This document shows, in pieces, positions 8,193 to 16,224 of a stretch of 32,251 nt of DNA (its first letter is position 1; each line of letters begins with the position of its first letter). Source of the stretch: Chlorobaculum sp. Lineage in GTDB: Bacteria > Bacteroidota > Chlorobiia > Chlorobiales > Chlorobiaceae. Below the pieces are notes generated by a model. It was not told the DNA's origin, ran no database searches, and was given only the letters and a program-made list of their open reading frames with translations. Position numbers and translations under genes: made by a program. The stretch is taken from positions 1-32,251 of the forward strand of contig JAAXWU010000013.1 in the NCBI GenBank assembly GCA_013334855.1, given 5' to 3'.

Positions 8193-8871
8193 GAGTCTGT
8201 AAGCTAAAGTATGAAATGGTCATAGATTCCAGTCAACCAATACTGAGAACAACTATGACCAGAAAGCAAAAAAAACACCGGATGTATCAGGCGAAATGAT
8301 CAAGCAACTGCTGCGTGAAAACGGCGGCCCGCAGGCGCTGTTCAACAAGGGGGGCTGTATGACCAGCTCAAAAAGCGCTTCATCGAAATGGTGCTCAACG
8401 CTGAAATAGACTAGCACCTCGGCTATCCCAGGCACCAGCCGGTCGAGCGGAACAGCGGCAACAGCCGCAACGGGCGCGGCAGCAAAACCATCATCGTCGA
8501 TCAGGAACAGTTCGAAATCCAGCCGCCTCGTGACCGTAACGGCAGCTTTCAGCCGCAGTTAATCCCGAAGCCATTGCCGCCGTGTTCCCGGAGAGCGAGG
8601 TGCAGCTCTGCATCGTGCACATGGTGCGCAACTCGACGAAATACGTGTCGTGGAAAGACCGCAAAGAGCTATGTGCCTATCTGAAAACGATTTACGGCGC
8701 ATCAATCGCGCGGGAGGCGGAACTGAACCTGCAAGCATTCGGCGAAAAATGGGATGCGAAATACGCCTCGGTCAGCAAACTGGGGCGCGGTGCTGAACGT
8801 CCTTTCGATTAAATTCAAGGGGAGGATTCCCATTTGAAAATGGCCGTTTACACTGTTTGTTGAACAGACCC
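8193..8871 (+). mobile_element. Decayed IS256-family insertion sequence
   Basis: The body holds a broken mutator-type transposase (8255-8837). The right end, read inward as GGGTCTGTTCAACAAACAG from about 8871, has a partial match at the left, GAGTCTGTAAGC from about 8193; both are followed by a GG[CT]CAT-like block. These look like degenerate terminal inverted repeats, but the exact ends are estimates. The element abuts a dinD fragment exactly where that gene loses homology, so it probably inserted into or was deleted together with part of dinD. No target duplication could be identified. Confidence 0.6.
8255..8837 (+). pseudogene. IS256-family transposase, frameshifted and internally deleted
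   Basis: Pieces in different frames match one mutator-type transposase. They are an N-terminal MTRKQKK; then SGEMIKQLLRENGGPQALF after a frame change in a run of eight A residues; a shift at the GGGGCTG near 8350 leading into HLGYPRHQPVERNSGN-like sequence and IIVDQEQFEIQPPRDRNGSF; and then a jump to VFPESEVQLCIVHMVRNSTKYVSWKDRK. The C-terminal end is [14 protein letters not shown], reached after another deletion. The catalytic middle part is missing. At least two frameshifts and two deletions make it non-functional. Family proteins are about 400 residues; the span here could encode fewer than 195. Confidence 0.75.
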
Positions 8872-9455
8872 GAAACCGCCAGTAGTCGTTTATCCGTCAC
8901 ATTCCACTGCGCCTTCATTGCCTGCGTGCTTTTACCGAACAAGGAGTGATCGCCTTTGCTTCGAATCAAGGCGAAATTCTCGGTGTCGCCCGTCTGCTCG
9001 AAAATGACGCCCGACAGCTCCTTCTCAGTTTCACTGAGCTTTTTGCTGGCGGACACTCGCTCCGCTTCGAGCAGGCGCTGCTCGATAACTTTGGCTCGCC
9101 GAGTCTGAATGGCGAAGTAGGTCTGCGCGAAGGCGATCTCCTGCTTTCGCGGATCGCCGTTCTGCGCGACGAGATAGCAGGCATACTGGGTCGCATGATG
9201 TCCGGGACTTCTTTTGTCGCGCTTTTTGGCATCTGGATCGTTTTGCCGACGTCGGCAAAATGATCGGACACCAGATGGCCGGAAAGTTCACATGCGGTTT
9301 CCGCCTTGGTCACTACGTTCACAAAGTTATCCCATTTGCTGTAACCGAAAAGTTGCTGAAGGTCACGGCCAAGCCAGAATTCGACGCCGCTTTCGGTTTG
9401 CCGCGCATGGGCTTCAAATAAGGCTGTCAGCGAATGAATCTGTTCGGTTTTCTTG
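8872..9455 (-). pseudogene. dinD: dinD-like DNA-damage-inducible protein D, broken
   Basis: Reading the minus strand, the first frame gives TESGVEFWLGRDLQQLFGYS, then [16 protein letters not shown] and [17 protein letters not shown]. After a frameshift near 9205 a second frame gives [27 protein letters not shown]-like sequence, [20 protein letters not shown] and [20 protein letters not shown]. This order is that of DinD (BRO-N-type N-terminus). Homology stops at [11 protein letters not shown], where the IS256-family right end begins, so the C-terminal part is gone. No start codon is evident at the 5' end. DinD in E. coli is a LexA-regulated inhibitor of RecA activities; this copy cannot be functional. 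Confidence 0.75.
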
Positions 9456-9480
9456 ATCCAAGAATTTAGGGGTTGGGTCC

Positions 9481-9633
9481 TTAATACACGATTACATCTT
9501 CGTCGATGAGGGGTTCATCAGGGGCAACGCCTGAGCGGTGACGCAGCACGGAGATGATTGGCTCATCGTCACCCCTCCAACGTAAAGAATCTACATCTAA
9601 CGCGCAATGGATTGCGAATGTTGAAATACTCAT
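9481..9633 (-). CDS. Possible 50-aa protein downstream of feoB
   Basis: An ATG at 9633, preceded by GGCGAGAG, opens a clean 50-codon frame ending in TAA at 9481. It starts 32 bases after the feoB stop on the same strand. The product begins MSISTFAIHCALDVDSLRWR and ends in an acidic tail with APDEPLIDEDVIVY. It has no membrane segment and no cysteine pattern like FeoC, so I do not assign it that role. It could be a small feo-operon protein or the remnant of a longer gene. Short length keeps confidence low. Confidence 0.4.
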   Translation of the reverse strand: MSISTFAIHCALDVDSLRWRGDDEPIISVLRHRSGVAPDEPLIDEDVIVY

Positions 9634-9665
9634 CTCTCGCCATCAACCTCGATTTCGATGACGCC

Positions 9666-11801
9666 TCACATCCACAGCAGCGCGAGGCGGTAGGTGATAA
9701 ACGACGCGATCCATGCTACCAGCATGACGTAGGCGGAGTAGAAGAGCACCGGCTTCCACGCGCCGATCTCCTTTTTCATCACCCCCACCGCCGCCACGCA
9801 CGGAATGTAGAGCAGCACGAAGACCATCAGGCTCAGCGCCGTGGCGCGGCTGAATGCTGGATCGCTTCGGAGAATACCGGAAAGAGTGGTATCCCCGGAG
9901 GTGTGGCCGATTGAAAAGATCGTGCCAAGCGTCGAAACCACCACCTCTTTGGCGGCAAGCCCCGTCACCAGCGAGATGCCGATGCGCCAGTCGAAGCCGA
10001 GCGGGCGGATGAGCGGTTCGAGCAGCTTGCCGCTCCGTCCGGCGAGCGAATATTCGAGCTGGCTCGCGTCGATCCTCGCCTGAAGCGTACGGAGTTGCTC
10101 CGCTTTCGCTTCCGGCGCAACCCCTGTCGCCTCGATCTTCGCCTTCCTGGTCGCCAGCTCCGCTTCGAGCGCCTTGCTGTGCGGGAAGTTGCTCGCCGCC
10201 CAGATCAGGATCACCGCGCCGAGAATGAGCGTTCCGGCCTTTTTCAGATACATCACCGCCTTCATCCGCGCCTGAAAGATCACTGAGGTGAAGGTAGGCC
10301 AGCGGTAGGGCGGCAGCTCCATGACGAACGGCTCCGAGTCGCTCTTGAGCACGGTGGATTTGAGTAGCCAGGCCGTCCAGAGGCCGATGACGATGCCAAG
10401 CAGATAGATGCCGAACATCACATTGGCTGCCGTCGCGGGCGGGAAGAAGGCTCCGGCGAGCAGCACATAGACCGGCAGCTTCGCGCCGCAGCTCATGAAG
10501 GGAATGGTCATGATGGTCGCCAGACGGTCGGAGCGGCTTTTCAGTGTGCGCGTGGCCATGATGGCCGGAATCGAGCAGCCGAAGCCGGTGATCATCGGAA
10601 TGAACGACTTTCCGTGCAGCCCGAAGCGGTGCATCACCTTGTCGATCACGAAGGCCGCTCGCGCCATGTAGCCCGAGGCTTCGAGGAACGACAGCCCCAT
10701 GAAGAGCAGCACGATGTTGGGCAGGAACACCACCACGCTGCCGACGCCGGAAATAATGCCATCAACGAAAATCGAGCGTATCATCCCCTCCGGCAGATGC
10801 GGCGCGACGGTGTCCGACAGCAGCCCGAAGGCGTAGTCGAGCGCGTCCATGAGCGGTGAGCCGAGGGTGAAGGTGAGCTGAAAGATCGCCCAGACAACCA
10901 GAAAAAAGACCGGCAGGCCGAGCACCCGGTTCAGCACCACCATGTCGATGTAGTCGCTCGCCGATGCTCGCGGGGCTTTCGGCTTGCGCACGCACTCCTG
11001 CATCGCGCCGCGCACGAAGGCGTGGCGATCCTCGGTGATGAGCGCTTCGGGATCGGTGCTGTGCAGCCGTCCGCACTCCGCAATCGCCTCCTGCAAAGCC
11101 AGCTCGATTTTGACCCAGACCGGATATTTCTGAGTCTGCGTGTAGATTTCGCGGTCGTTTTCGAGCAGCTTGATCGCCATCCAGCGGTGGTTGGCTCCAT
11201 CGAGTTCACGCTCGCGAGCGAGCAGAGCGGCGATCCTGTCGATTGCCCTCTCGACCTCGGCGCTGAAGGTTATCTTGTTTTTCCGTATTGTAATACGCCC
11301 TTCGCTGACGCTGACGACGTGGTCGAGCAGCTCGTCGAGTCCCTTGCGGTTCCGGGCGGAGATCGGCACGATATGGCTGCCGAAGAGCTGTTCGAGCTGA
11401 TCGAGATCGATGGCAATGCCCTTCTGCTCGACCTCGTCCATCATGTTGAGCGCCACGAGCAGATCGACCTCCATCTCCATGAGCTGCACGGTGAGCATCA
11501 GGTTCCGTTCGAGGTTGGTGCCCTCGACCACGTTCACCACCACGTCTGGCTTTTCGTCGATGATGAAGCGGCGCGTGACGATTTCCTCCGGCGAGTAGGG
11601 CGTCAGCGAATAGGTTCCGGGCAGATCGACCACGGTAATGCGATACTCCTTGTAATCGAGATAACCCTCGTGCTTTTCGATGGTTACGCCGGGGAAGTTG
11701 CCCACCCGCTGGTGAGCGCCGGTCAGCGCGTTGAAGAGTGAGGACTTGCCCGCGTTCGGATTTCCGGCAAGGGCGACCGTGATGGATTTCTGCGTGCTCA
11801 T
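9666..11801 (-). CDS. feoB: Ferrous iron transporter FeoB
   Basis: 711 residues from the ATG at 11801, which overlaps the feoA stop by four bases (ATGA). The cytoplasmic G domain has G1 GNPNAGKS (13-20), G3 DLPG (58-61), G4 NMMD (118-121) and a G5-like ISARNRKG. A helical spacer follows, then a membrane part with two Gate/Nucleos-type halves, including the family motif around GFGCSIPAIMATRTL, which carries the conserved cysteine. FeoB imports Fe(II) across the inner membrane, gated by GTP hydrolysis. Length is normal for the short C-terminal type. feoA and feoB are translationally coupled and presumably iron- or redox-regulated. Confidence 0.96.
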   Translation of the reverse strand: MSTQKSITVALAGNPNAGKSSLFNALTGAHQRVGNFPGVTIEKHEGYLDYKEYRITVVDLPGTYSLTPYSPEEIVTRRFIIDEKPDVVVNVVEGTNLERNLMLTVQLMEMEVDLLVALNMMDEVEQKGIAIDLDQLEQLFGSHIVPISARNRKGLDELLDHVVSVSEGRITIRKNKITFSAEVERAIDRIAALLARERELDGANHRWMAIKLLENDREIYTQTQKYPVWVKIELALQEAIAECGRLHSTDPEALITEDRHAFVRGAMQECVRKPKAPRASASDYIDMVVLNRVLGLPVFFLVVWAIFQLTFTLGSPLMDALDYAFGLLSDTVAPHLPEGMIRSIFVDGIISGVGSVVVFLPNIVLLFMGLSFLEASGYMARAAFVIDKVMHRFGLHGKSFIPMITGFGCSIPAIMATRTLKSRSDRLATIMTIPFMSCGAKLPVYVLLAGAFFPPATAANVMFGIYLLGIVIGLWTAWLLKSTVLKSDSEPFVMELPPYRWPTFTSVIFQARMKAVMYLKKAGTLILGAVILIWAASNFPHSKALEAELATRKAKIEATGVAPEAKAEQLRTLQARIDASQLEYSLAGRSGKLLEPLIRPLGFDWRIGISLVTGLAAKEVVVSTLGTIFSIGHTSGDTTLSGILRSDPAFSRATALSLMVFVLLYIPCVAAVGVMKKEIGAWKPVLFYSAYVMLVAWIASFITYRLALLWM

Positions 11802-12091
11802 GCGCTTTTTCCGAAACGATGGCGTTTGCGCAATCCCGGCCATCCGCTCTGTCTTGCCTCCGCAGCTTCAAGTTTGTTGACGGTGATCCCCTGCGCCTCG
11901 TTCAGCCGCATCGTCAGAAGCAACCCTTTGCAGTTGATCTCGATGGGATCGCCAAGCGGCGCGAACCGCAACACCTCCAGCTCCGTGCCTCGCACAAGCC
12001 CGAGATCCATGAGCCGCCGCCTCACCGCCGGTTCCGCTGCGACCGAAGTCACTTCAGCCCGATCCCCAGCCTTTAAATCTGATAATCTCAT
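11798..12091 (-). CDS. feoA: FeoA, SH3-like partner of FeoB
   Basis: 97 residues from ATG 12091 (MRLSDLKAGDRAEVTSV), the start that matches the family; a 13-residue upstream extension is unlikely. The core has the FeoA SH3-like fold signature: RRRLMDLGLVRGTELEVLRFAPLGDPIEI, then LTMRLNEAQGITV. FeoA is a small cytoplasmic protein required for FeoB activity, probably by contacting it. The C-terminal 20 residues, rich in Arg and Lys, extend beyond the usual end and cover the overlap with feoB. Confidence 0.93.
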   Translation of the reverse strand: MRLSDLKAGDRAEVTSVAAEPAVRRRLMDLGLVRGTELEVLRFAPLGDPIEINCKGLLLTMRLNEAQGITVNKLEAAEARQSGWPGLRKRHRFGKSA

Positions 12092-12136
12092 ATATCCGTA
12101 TATCTTAAAACAGGTTCTGATTCGCGTCACGCGAGC

Positions 12137-12155
12137 TTAAATAGACTAAATCTAA
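12137..12155 (-). promoter_or_regulatory. Candidate metalloregulator site upstream of feoA
   Basis: On the feoA strand the sequence TTAGATTTAGTCTATTTAA is a 19-bp imperfect palindrome about 46 bases before the feoA start. Its arms loosely resemble DtxR/MntR-family boxes (TTAGGTTAGnCTAACCTAA type). The match is weak and the call rests on position as much as sequence. Confidence 0.25.
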
Positions 12156-12230
12156 ATAACAGGATAAACAGGACAAAAGGTTTCCTGTTTTGGCGGTGAG
12201 CGGCGATTCCTCGAAAAAACGTTTGCCCGG

Positions 12231-12617
12231 TCACTCCTCGCCGTGGGCCACTTCGCGGCCTGCAAAGGGCGGCCAGCCCATCGTTTTGCCGCCGATCAGG
12301 TGGGCATGGATGTGCCCGACGCTCTGCAGGGCGTCCGCGCCATTGTTGAACACCAGCCGATAGCCCGATTCGAGCACCCCGGTCTTCTCCGCCACAACCC
12401 GCGCCGCAAGCAGAATCTCTGCGGCAATCTCCGAATCGCCCGCCGTCAGATCGCTCAGCGAAGCAATATGCTCCAGCGGAATGATCAGCGCATGGACGGG
12501 TGCCGTCGGATTGAGGTCGTGAAACGCGACCACGTGGTCGTTGCGGTAGATCAGTTTGGCCGGAATCTGCCCGGCGGCAATCTTGCAGAAGATGCACTCT
12601 GGATCGTGACGTGTCAT
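12231..12617 (-). CDS. HIT-family nucleotide-binding protein (HINT type)
   Basis: 128 residues, the usual length of HINT/HIT-like hydrolases. The N-terminal CIFCKIAAGQIPA (8-20), the middle HALIIPLEHIASL and the C-terminal histidine triad HIHAH (102-106) are all present; the central histidine acts as nucleophile toward nucleoside phosphoramidates or adenylated substrates. Family enzymes are cytoplasmic homodimers that clear AMP-lysine and aminoacyl-AMP type compounds. The C-terminus ends WPPFAGREVAHGEE. The gene lies 139 bases after feoA's start region, on the same strand, and 26 bases from the lipoprotein gene upstream. Confidence 0.92.
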   Translation of the reverse strand: MTRHDPECIFCKIAAGQIPAKLIYRNDHVVAFHDLNPTAPVHALIIPLEHIASLSDLTAGDSEIAAEILLAARVVAEKTGVLESGYRLVFNNGADALQSVGHIHAHLIGGKTMGWPPFAGREVAHGEE

Positions 12618-12643
12618 GGTGTTGGCGATTTATGGATGCTGAA

Positions 12644-13144
12644 CTACAGTTTCTTGATGATCGACAGGCTCATGCTGCGGCCCGATCCGATCAGCACCAC
12701 CGAAATCGGCCCTTTGATCCCGGTCACGCTGCCCCGGTCACCCTCCTTTTCAGCGACGATCATCGAGGTGGTCTCGAAGCCTTTCGCCTTGAGCGAAACT
12801 TCGTAGTCGCGGAGAACATGTTCCGGCAAACCATCGATGGCCATATCCCAACTGTCGGCTTCGGGGGTTTCTGTGCGGATGATCTTGCGGATCGTGCCGT
12901 ATGGAATCTTCGGCACCTCGGCAGGCGCATTGTCCGGCCAGGGTTTGGCCGCTTCGATGATCTCGACCGAACCTTTGCCGGATTCAATCATGACGGCTCT
13001 TACGGCGCTGTCTGTCGCCGCCGGAACCGCTTCAGGAGCGGCGGATGGATGTTCAGGCGTCTTTTGCCTGCAAGCGCCGAGAATGGCTGCAAGGATGACG
13101 AGAAAGAGTCGTCCCGTGGTTTTCGTAAATACGTTTCTGCTCAT
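12644..13144 (-). CDS. Hypothetical lipoprotein
   Basis: 166 residues from ATG 13144. The N-terminus MSRNVFTKTTGRLFLVILAAILGAC carries a lipoprotein signal with lipobox AILGAC, followed by a low-complexity Pro/Ala linker (about 27-45). The soluble part is about 120 residues and ends in a beta-rich segment (GPISVVLIGSGRSMSLSIIKKL). I recognise no family. The pattern of a predicted DYEVSLKAKGFE motif suggests a small alpha/beta domain. It is probably cotranscribed with the HIT gene, 26 bases downstream. Confidence 0.7.
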   Translation of the reverse strand: MSRNVFTKTTGRLFLVILAAILGACRQKTPEHPSAAPEAVPAATDSAVRAVMIESGKGSVEIIEAAKPWPDNAPAEVPKIPYGTIRKIIRTETPEADSWDMAIDGLPEHVLRDYEVSLKAKGFETTSMIVAEKEGDRGSVTGIKGPISVVLIGSGRSMSLSIIKKL

Positions 13145-13341
13145 GATCGGTCGTAATGGATGGATAACAACGGCTTCATACTGCAAATGTAACAAAAAAA
13201 GCGCGTGGTGCGTGACAACCCTCGCTCAGGGGAGTAGCATAAAGCCGTTGCTATCGCTACATTGTCAGCGATAAACTCCGTTAACATGCGTTCCTGAGTC
13301 AGACAAAACCGTAGAGCGCATTCAATCAATGGAACCCAACA
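13145..13341. promoter_or_regulatory. Divergent intergenic region with inverted repeats
   Basis: The spacer separates the minus-strand lipoprotein gene and the plus-strand FISUMP gene, so it should hold both promoters. It contains CAACGGCTT (13168-13176) inverted as AAGCCGTTG (13242-13250), and a compact hairpin TATCGCT/AGCGATA (13252-13258/13267-13273). These could be operator half-sites, but no known box is recognised. Confidence 0.35.
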
Positions 13342-14025
13342 ATGCTCAAACCACGCAGAGTCAATATGAAAGTGGCGATGACGCCGTTCCTCCTCGCCTC
13401 CCTGCTGATGGCTGGCTGCAACGGCAACGGGCCGAAATCAGTCACCGACATTGATGGGAACCGCTACGGAACCGTGAAAATCGGCGACCATCTCTGGATG
13501 AGCGAAAATCTGCGAGTCACCCGATACCGGAACGGCGATCCCATTACGGAAGTCAAGGACGATGCGGCTTGGGCCGCGCAAACTGGCGGGGCGCGATGCG
13601 CATACGAGAACAAGACGGAAAACGCAAAATCTTACGGGATGCTCTACAACTGGCGTGCGGTGAACGACCCGAGAGGCATCGCGCCCGAAGGGTGGCACGT
13701 TGCCTCCGACAGGGAGTGGCAGGAACTGGCCGAAGCGGTTGACGGAGAGGAGTCGGCGGGCAGCGCCCTGAAAGCTCCCGGCAAATGGACTGATCCGGCA
13801 AGCGACAGCGGCAAGAGCATCGGCTTCGACGCCCTGCCCTCCGGCGCGAGGCGCGATGCCGATGGCGTCTTCCTCATGCTCGGACAGTTCGCCCGCTTCT
13901 GGACATCCACGCCCGCCAGCAACGGCAAAGCCCTCGCCCGCGCTCTCGGCTTCTACGACAACGCCCTGCGCGGCGGCGAGGTCGGCCCGAAAAACGGCTT
14001 CGCGGTACGCTGCGTCAAGGATTGA
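13342..14025 (+). CDS. FISUMP-domain lipoprotein
   Basis: 227 residues from ATG 13342; an alternative ATG at 13366 (MKVAMTPFLLASLLMAGC) gives a tidier signal peptide. The lipobox LMAGC marks an outer- or inner-membrane lipoprotein. The body matches the Fibrobacter succinogenes major paralogous domain (TIGR02145): DIDGNRYGTVKIGDHLWMSE near the start, then YGMLYNWRAV, GWHVASDREWQEL, FDALPSGAR, FWTSTPASNG and a closing VRCVKD. Such proteins are common in Bacteroidetes, Fibrobacteres and Chlorobi, are exported, and have no established biochemical function. The two cysteines outside the lipobox (in ARCAYEN and VRCVKD) fit a disulfide. Confidence 0.85.
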   Translation: MLKPRRVNMKVAMTPFLLASLLMAGCNGNGPKSVTDIDGNRYGTVKIGDHLWMSENLRVTRYRNGDPITEVKDDAAWAAQTGGARCAYENKTENAKSYGMLYNWRAVNDPRGIAPEGWHVASDREWQELAEAVDGEESAGSALKAPGKWTDPASDSGKSIGFDALPSGARRDADGVFLMLGQFARFWTSTPASNGKALARALGFYDNALRGGEVGPKNGFAVRCVKD

Positions 14026-14357
14026 GGAAACGTTGTTCGGGCGAACCGTGAACATCATTCATCCCGGCAGGCTCAAGCATCGATGGGGAGCGCCACGCTT
14101 ATGACAGATGCGGATGCCGCGAGACGATATTTCTCCACTATGCAGAATCTCCTGAATTTCTGTATATCGCTTCGACTAAAATCATACCAAGCTGTGTATG
14201 AAGCTTCGATCAATGCAAATCACCCGGCACATCTTGTCATATTGATTTCCGCACAATCTGTTGCAATCAATATCTTTTATTTTCCTGAATCATATATCCG
14301 GATATTGCCGGGTGATTATCATTTGCTCCTGAGAGTGTTCGATGTTTCTTTCCTGCG
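14026..14357. other. Intergenic region after the FISUMP gene
   Basis: About 330 bases, AT-rich in the middle (14140-14350). A plus-strand ORF crosses it but overlaps the DJ-1 gene and has no recognisable sequence. A weak stem GTTC/GAAC flanks GG/CC just after the FISUMP stop (near 14034-14052). Nothing else is evident. Confidence 0.4.
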
Positions 14358-14939
14358 CTATAACTCGATCTTTGTTCCGAGCACTTGCAGGAATCTGGCG
14401 AGCCAGTCAGGATGCGCTGGCCAGGCGGGGGCGGTCACAAGATTGCCGTCAACATGACACTGATCGACCGGAATATCCACATAATGGCCCCCGGCGCGAT
14501 TCACATCCGGGCCGACAGCCGGATAGGCCGAACAGCTTCTCCCTTCGATGACTCCGGCGGCGGCGAGCACCTGCGCACCGTGGCAGATGGCCGCAATCGG
14601 CTTGTTTGCCTCTGAAAAGTGGCGCACCATGTCGAGCACGGTCGCATTCAGCCGGATGTATTCAGGCGCACGTCCGCCGGGAATAACCAGCGCGTCGTAC
14701 TCTTCGGCATCGATCTCCGCGAAGGTTGCGTTCAGCGTAAAATTGTGGCCGGGTTTTTCGGTGTACGTCTGATCTCCCTCGAAATCATGCACGGCAGTGC
14801 GAACCTTGTCACCCGCTTTTTTGTCCGGGCAGATGGCGTGGACGGTATGTCCGACCATTGAAAGCGCCTGAAAAGGCACCATGACTTCGTAATCTTCGAC
14901 GAAGTCACCGACAATCATAAGAATTTTCTTTGCACTCAT
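14358..14939 (-). CDS. DJ-1/PfpI-family protein
   Basis: 193 residues from ATG 14939, preceded by AAAGAG at suitable spacing; a TTG two codons upstream is less likely. The class I glutamine amidotransferase-like fold is clear: [21 protein letters not shown] at the start, [16 protein letters not shown] in the middle and the nucleophile elbow [14 protein letters not shown] with C119 and H120. E15/E18 in the EDYE segment could supply the acidic partner. Members include intracellular proteases, deglycase-type enzymes and stress proteins, and the substrate cannot be told here. Standalone gene on the minus strand. Confidence 0.9.
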   Translation of the reverse strand: MSAKKILMIVGDFVEDYEVMVPFQALSMVGHTVHAICPDKKAGDKVRTAVHDFEGDQTYTEKPGHNFTLNATFAEIDAEEYDALVIPGGRAPEYIRLNATVLDMVRHFSEANKPIAAICHGAQVLAAAGVIEGRSCSAYPAVGPDVNRAGGHYVDIPVDQCHVDGNLVTAPAWPAHPDWLARFLQVLGTKIEL

Positions 14940-15108
14940 GGTCAACTCTTTTTCGTTGATTGTTATGAATAGTTACGAATAAAGAACAGTGATACATTTC
15001 GTGTTTCACAATGAAACGATTTCAGCATCGGACATCGCTTTCGCTTCTGAATTAATCATCGTTTGGACATAAATATTGTCAGATTGATTTCGATACGATT
15101 ATTCGATT

Positions 15109-15136
15109 GCTCCGCGATAAAACACTGAAGCGGAGC
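15109..15136. other. Hairpin between the DJ-1 gene and the DUF190 gene
   Basis: GCTCCGC (15109-15115) and GCGGAGC (15130-15136) form a perfect 7-bp stem with a 14-base loop. There is no U-tract on either side. The rest of 14940-15170 holds the presumed DJ-1 promoter and no gene. Confidence 0.3.
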
Positions 15137-15174
15137 CTTCCCACGACTTTCAATCGCGGCAATGAGTCGACAGA

Positions 15175-15214
15175 AAAAGATTCAATGGGGAAACGGGCTT
15201 CACCCGTCACCATT
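15175..15214 (-). terminator. Terminator after the znu-crcB-DUF190 run
   Basis: On the minus strand AATGG and ACGGG pair with CCCGT and CCATT (outer arms 15210-15214/15184-15188, inner arms 15203-15207/15193-15197) around a 5-base loop. GAATCTTTTTC follows. It begins 11 bases after the DUF190 stop, a suitable place for the end of this operon. Confidence 0.55.
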
Positions 15215-15224
15215 CAAACGCTTC

Positions 15225-15560
15225 TCACGTCGTCCACTGCCGTACCGACTCTCGCGTCACCAGCGCCTGCGCCTCGGCTTCCCGCAGGATCGACTCGACG
15301 AGCGGCAGGAACTCCTCGATTTTTTCGGTGCTGTCCACGATTTCGACGACCATCGGAAGCTCTCCGGCGAGTTCGAAAATCTTGGAGGTGTGCACTTTGT
15401 GGCGCAGGCCGAAGGAGAGGAGGCCGCGAAAGACCGTGGCTCCGGCCATACCGCGCTCCAGCGCTTCGCTGACGAAGAGTTCGTAGAGCGGGCGGTGATG
15501 CAGTTTTTCCTGCTCGCCGATGAATATCCGCAGGAGTTCAGATTCGATGAAGTTCATCAT
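15225..15560 (-). CDS. DUF190-family protein
   Basis: 111 residues, full length for DUF190 (PII-like fold). Family hallmarks are LLRIFIGEQEK at the start, PLYELFVSEALERGMAGATVFRGLLSFG in the centre and ELPMVVEIVDSTEKIEEFLPLV at the end. The start codon overlaps the crcB stop (ATGA), showing translational coupling. DUF190 genes are often next to crcB in other genomes, which suggests a regulatory or sensing role with the fluoride exporter; this has not been shown biochemically as far as I know. Confidence 0.9.
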   Translation of the reverse strand: MMNFIESELLRIFIGEQEKLHHRPLYELFVSEALERGMAGATVFRGLLSFGLRHKVHTSKIFELAGELPMVVEIVDSTEKIEEFLPLVESILREAEAQALVTRESVRQWTT

Positions 15561-15931
15561 TGCCAGAGTTTTGCGAGAAGCGTTCCGGATACAATGCAGA
15601 CCATGCCGCCCGCGAGGCTTCCGGCGACATACAGCCCGGCGTAGAGCGCCTGGCCGTCGCGAAGCAGTCCGTTGGTTTCGTACATCGCCGTGGAAAAGGT
15701 GGTGAATCCGCCGCAGAAGCCGGTCGTGAGCAGAAGGCGGGTGTCGGGTGAAATGAGCGTGGTCGATAGGGCCAGCTCGCTGATGAAGCCGATCAGGAAC
15801 GACCCCAGCAGATTGACCGCGAGCGTGGCGTAGGGAAAGCCGGTGCCTGAAAAGGGCACGGCAAGCGCCACGAGGTAGCGGGCTACCGATCCGGCGAATC
15901 CGCCCGCGCCGACCAGAAGCACGTTTTTCAT
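15557..15931 (-). CDS. crcB: Fluoride channel CrcB (Fluc)
   Basis: 124 residues with four transmembrane helices. Diagnostic motifs are VGAGGFAGSVARYLV at the N-terminus, the ATLAVNLLGSFLIGF helix with the channel asparagine and the GFCGGFTTFSTAMYE segment with the phenylalanine box and the sodium site. CrcB dimers form a fluoride-exporting channel in the inner membrane. It lies seven bases after a small membrane protein gene and overlaps the DUF190 gene. No fluoride riboswitch is apparent upstream of this run. Confidence 0.95.
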   Translation of the reverse strand: MKNVLLVGAGGFAGSVARYLVALAVPFSGTGFPYATLAVNLLGSFLIGFISELALSTTLISPDTRLLLTTGFCGGFTTFSTAMYETNGLLRDGQALYAGLYVAGSLAGGMVCIVSGTLLAKLWQ

Positions 15932-15938
15932 CGCCGCC

Positions 15939-16166
15939 TCAGCGATCCGGGCAGGTCTGGCGATCCTCGATGCGCTTGTGGGCGCAACACATCTCGTCGT
16001 GGATGTTCATGAGGATGTTGAAAACGCCGAGGCAGATGATGGTCGGCGCCCAGAGGCCGATAAAGATCGCCATGAGCTGACTGTTGGCCCATGTACCGAA
16101 AATAAACACGTAGATCGAGAGCATGATCGACAGGGCTGCGGCCACGAGGTAAAAGATCGGCTTCAT
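15939..16166 (-). CDS. Small two-helix membrane protein, 75 aa
   Basis: The protein has two predicted transmembrane helices (about 5-25 and 31-53) and a cytosolic-looking, Cys-containing C-terminus (HDEMCCAHKRIEDRQTCPDR). CC and the later C, with H57 and H64 nearby, could bind a metal. I do not recognise a family. The gene is seven bases upstream of crcB and 58 bases downstream of the ABC permease, all on the minus strand. It may be part of the transport operon or a partner of CrcB. Confidence 0.75.
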   Translation of the reverse strand: MKPIFYLVAAALSIMLSIYVFIFGTWANSQLMAIFIGLWAPTIICLGVFNILMNIHDEMCCAHKRIEDRQTCPDR

Positions 16167-16224
16167 AACGGGAGCTGGTTGGTTGATCGAATCTCTTGTA
16201 TGAATGTAATTAATTTGGCGCTGT

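Noticed and set aside
9481-9633. FeoC regulator as identity of the ORF after feoB
   Set aside because: FeoC has a winged-helix fold with clustered cysteines; this ORF has one cysteine and no such pattern.
16167-16224. Fluoride riboswitch ahead of the crcB gene group
   Set aside because: The 58-base gap is too short and lacks the conserved crcB-motif helices and pseudoknot bases.
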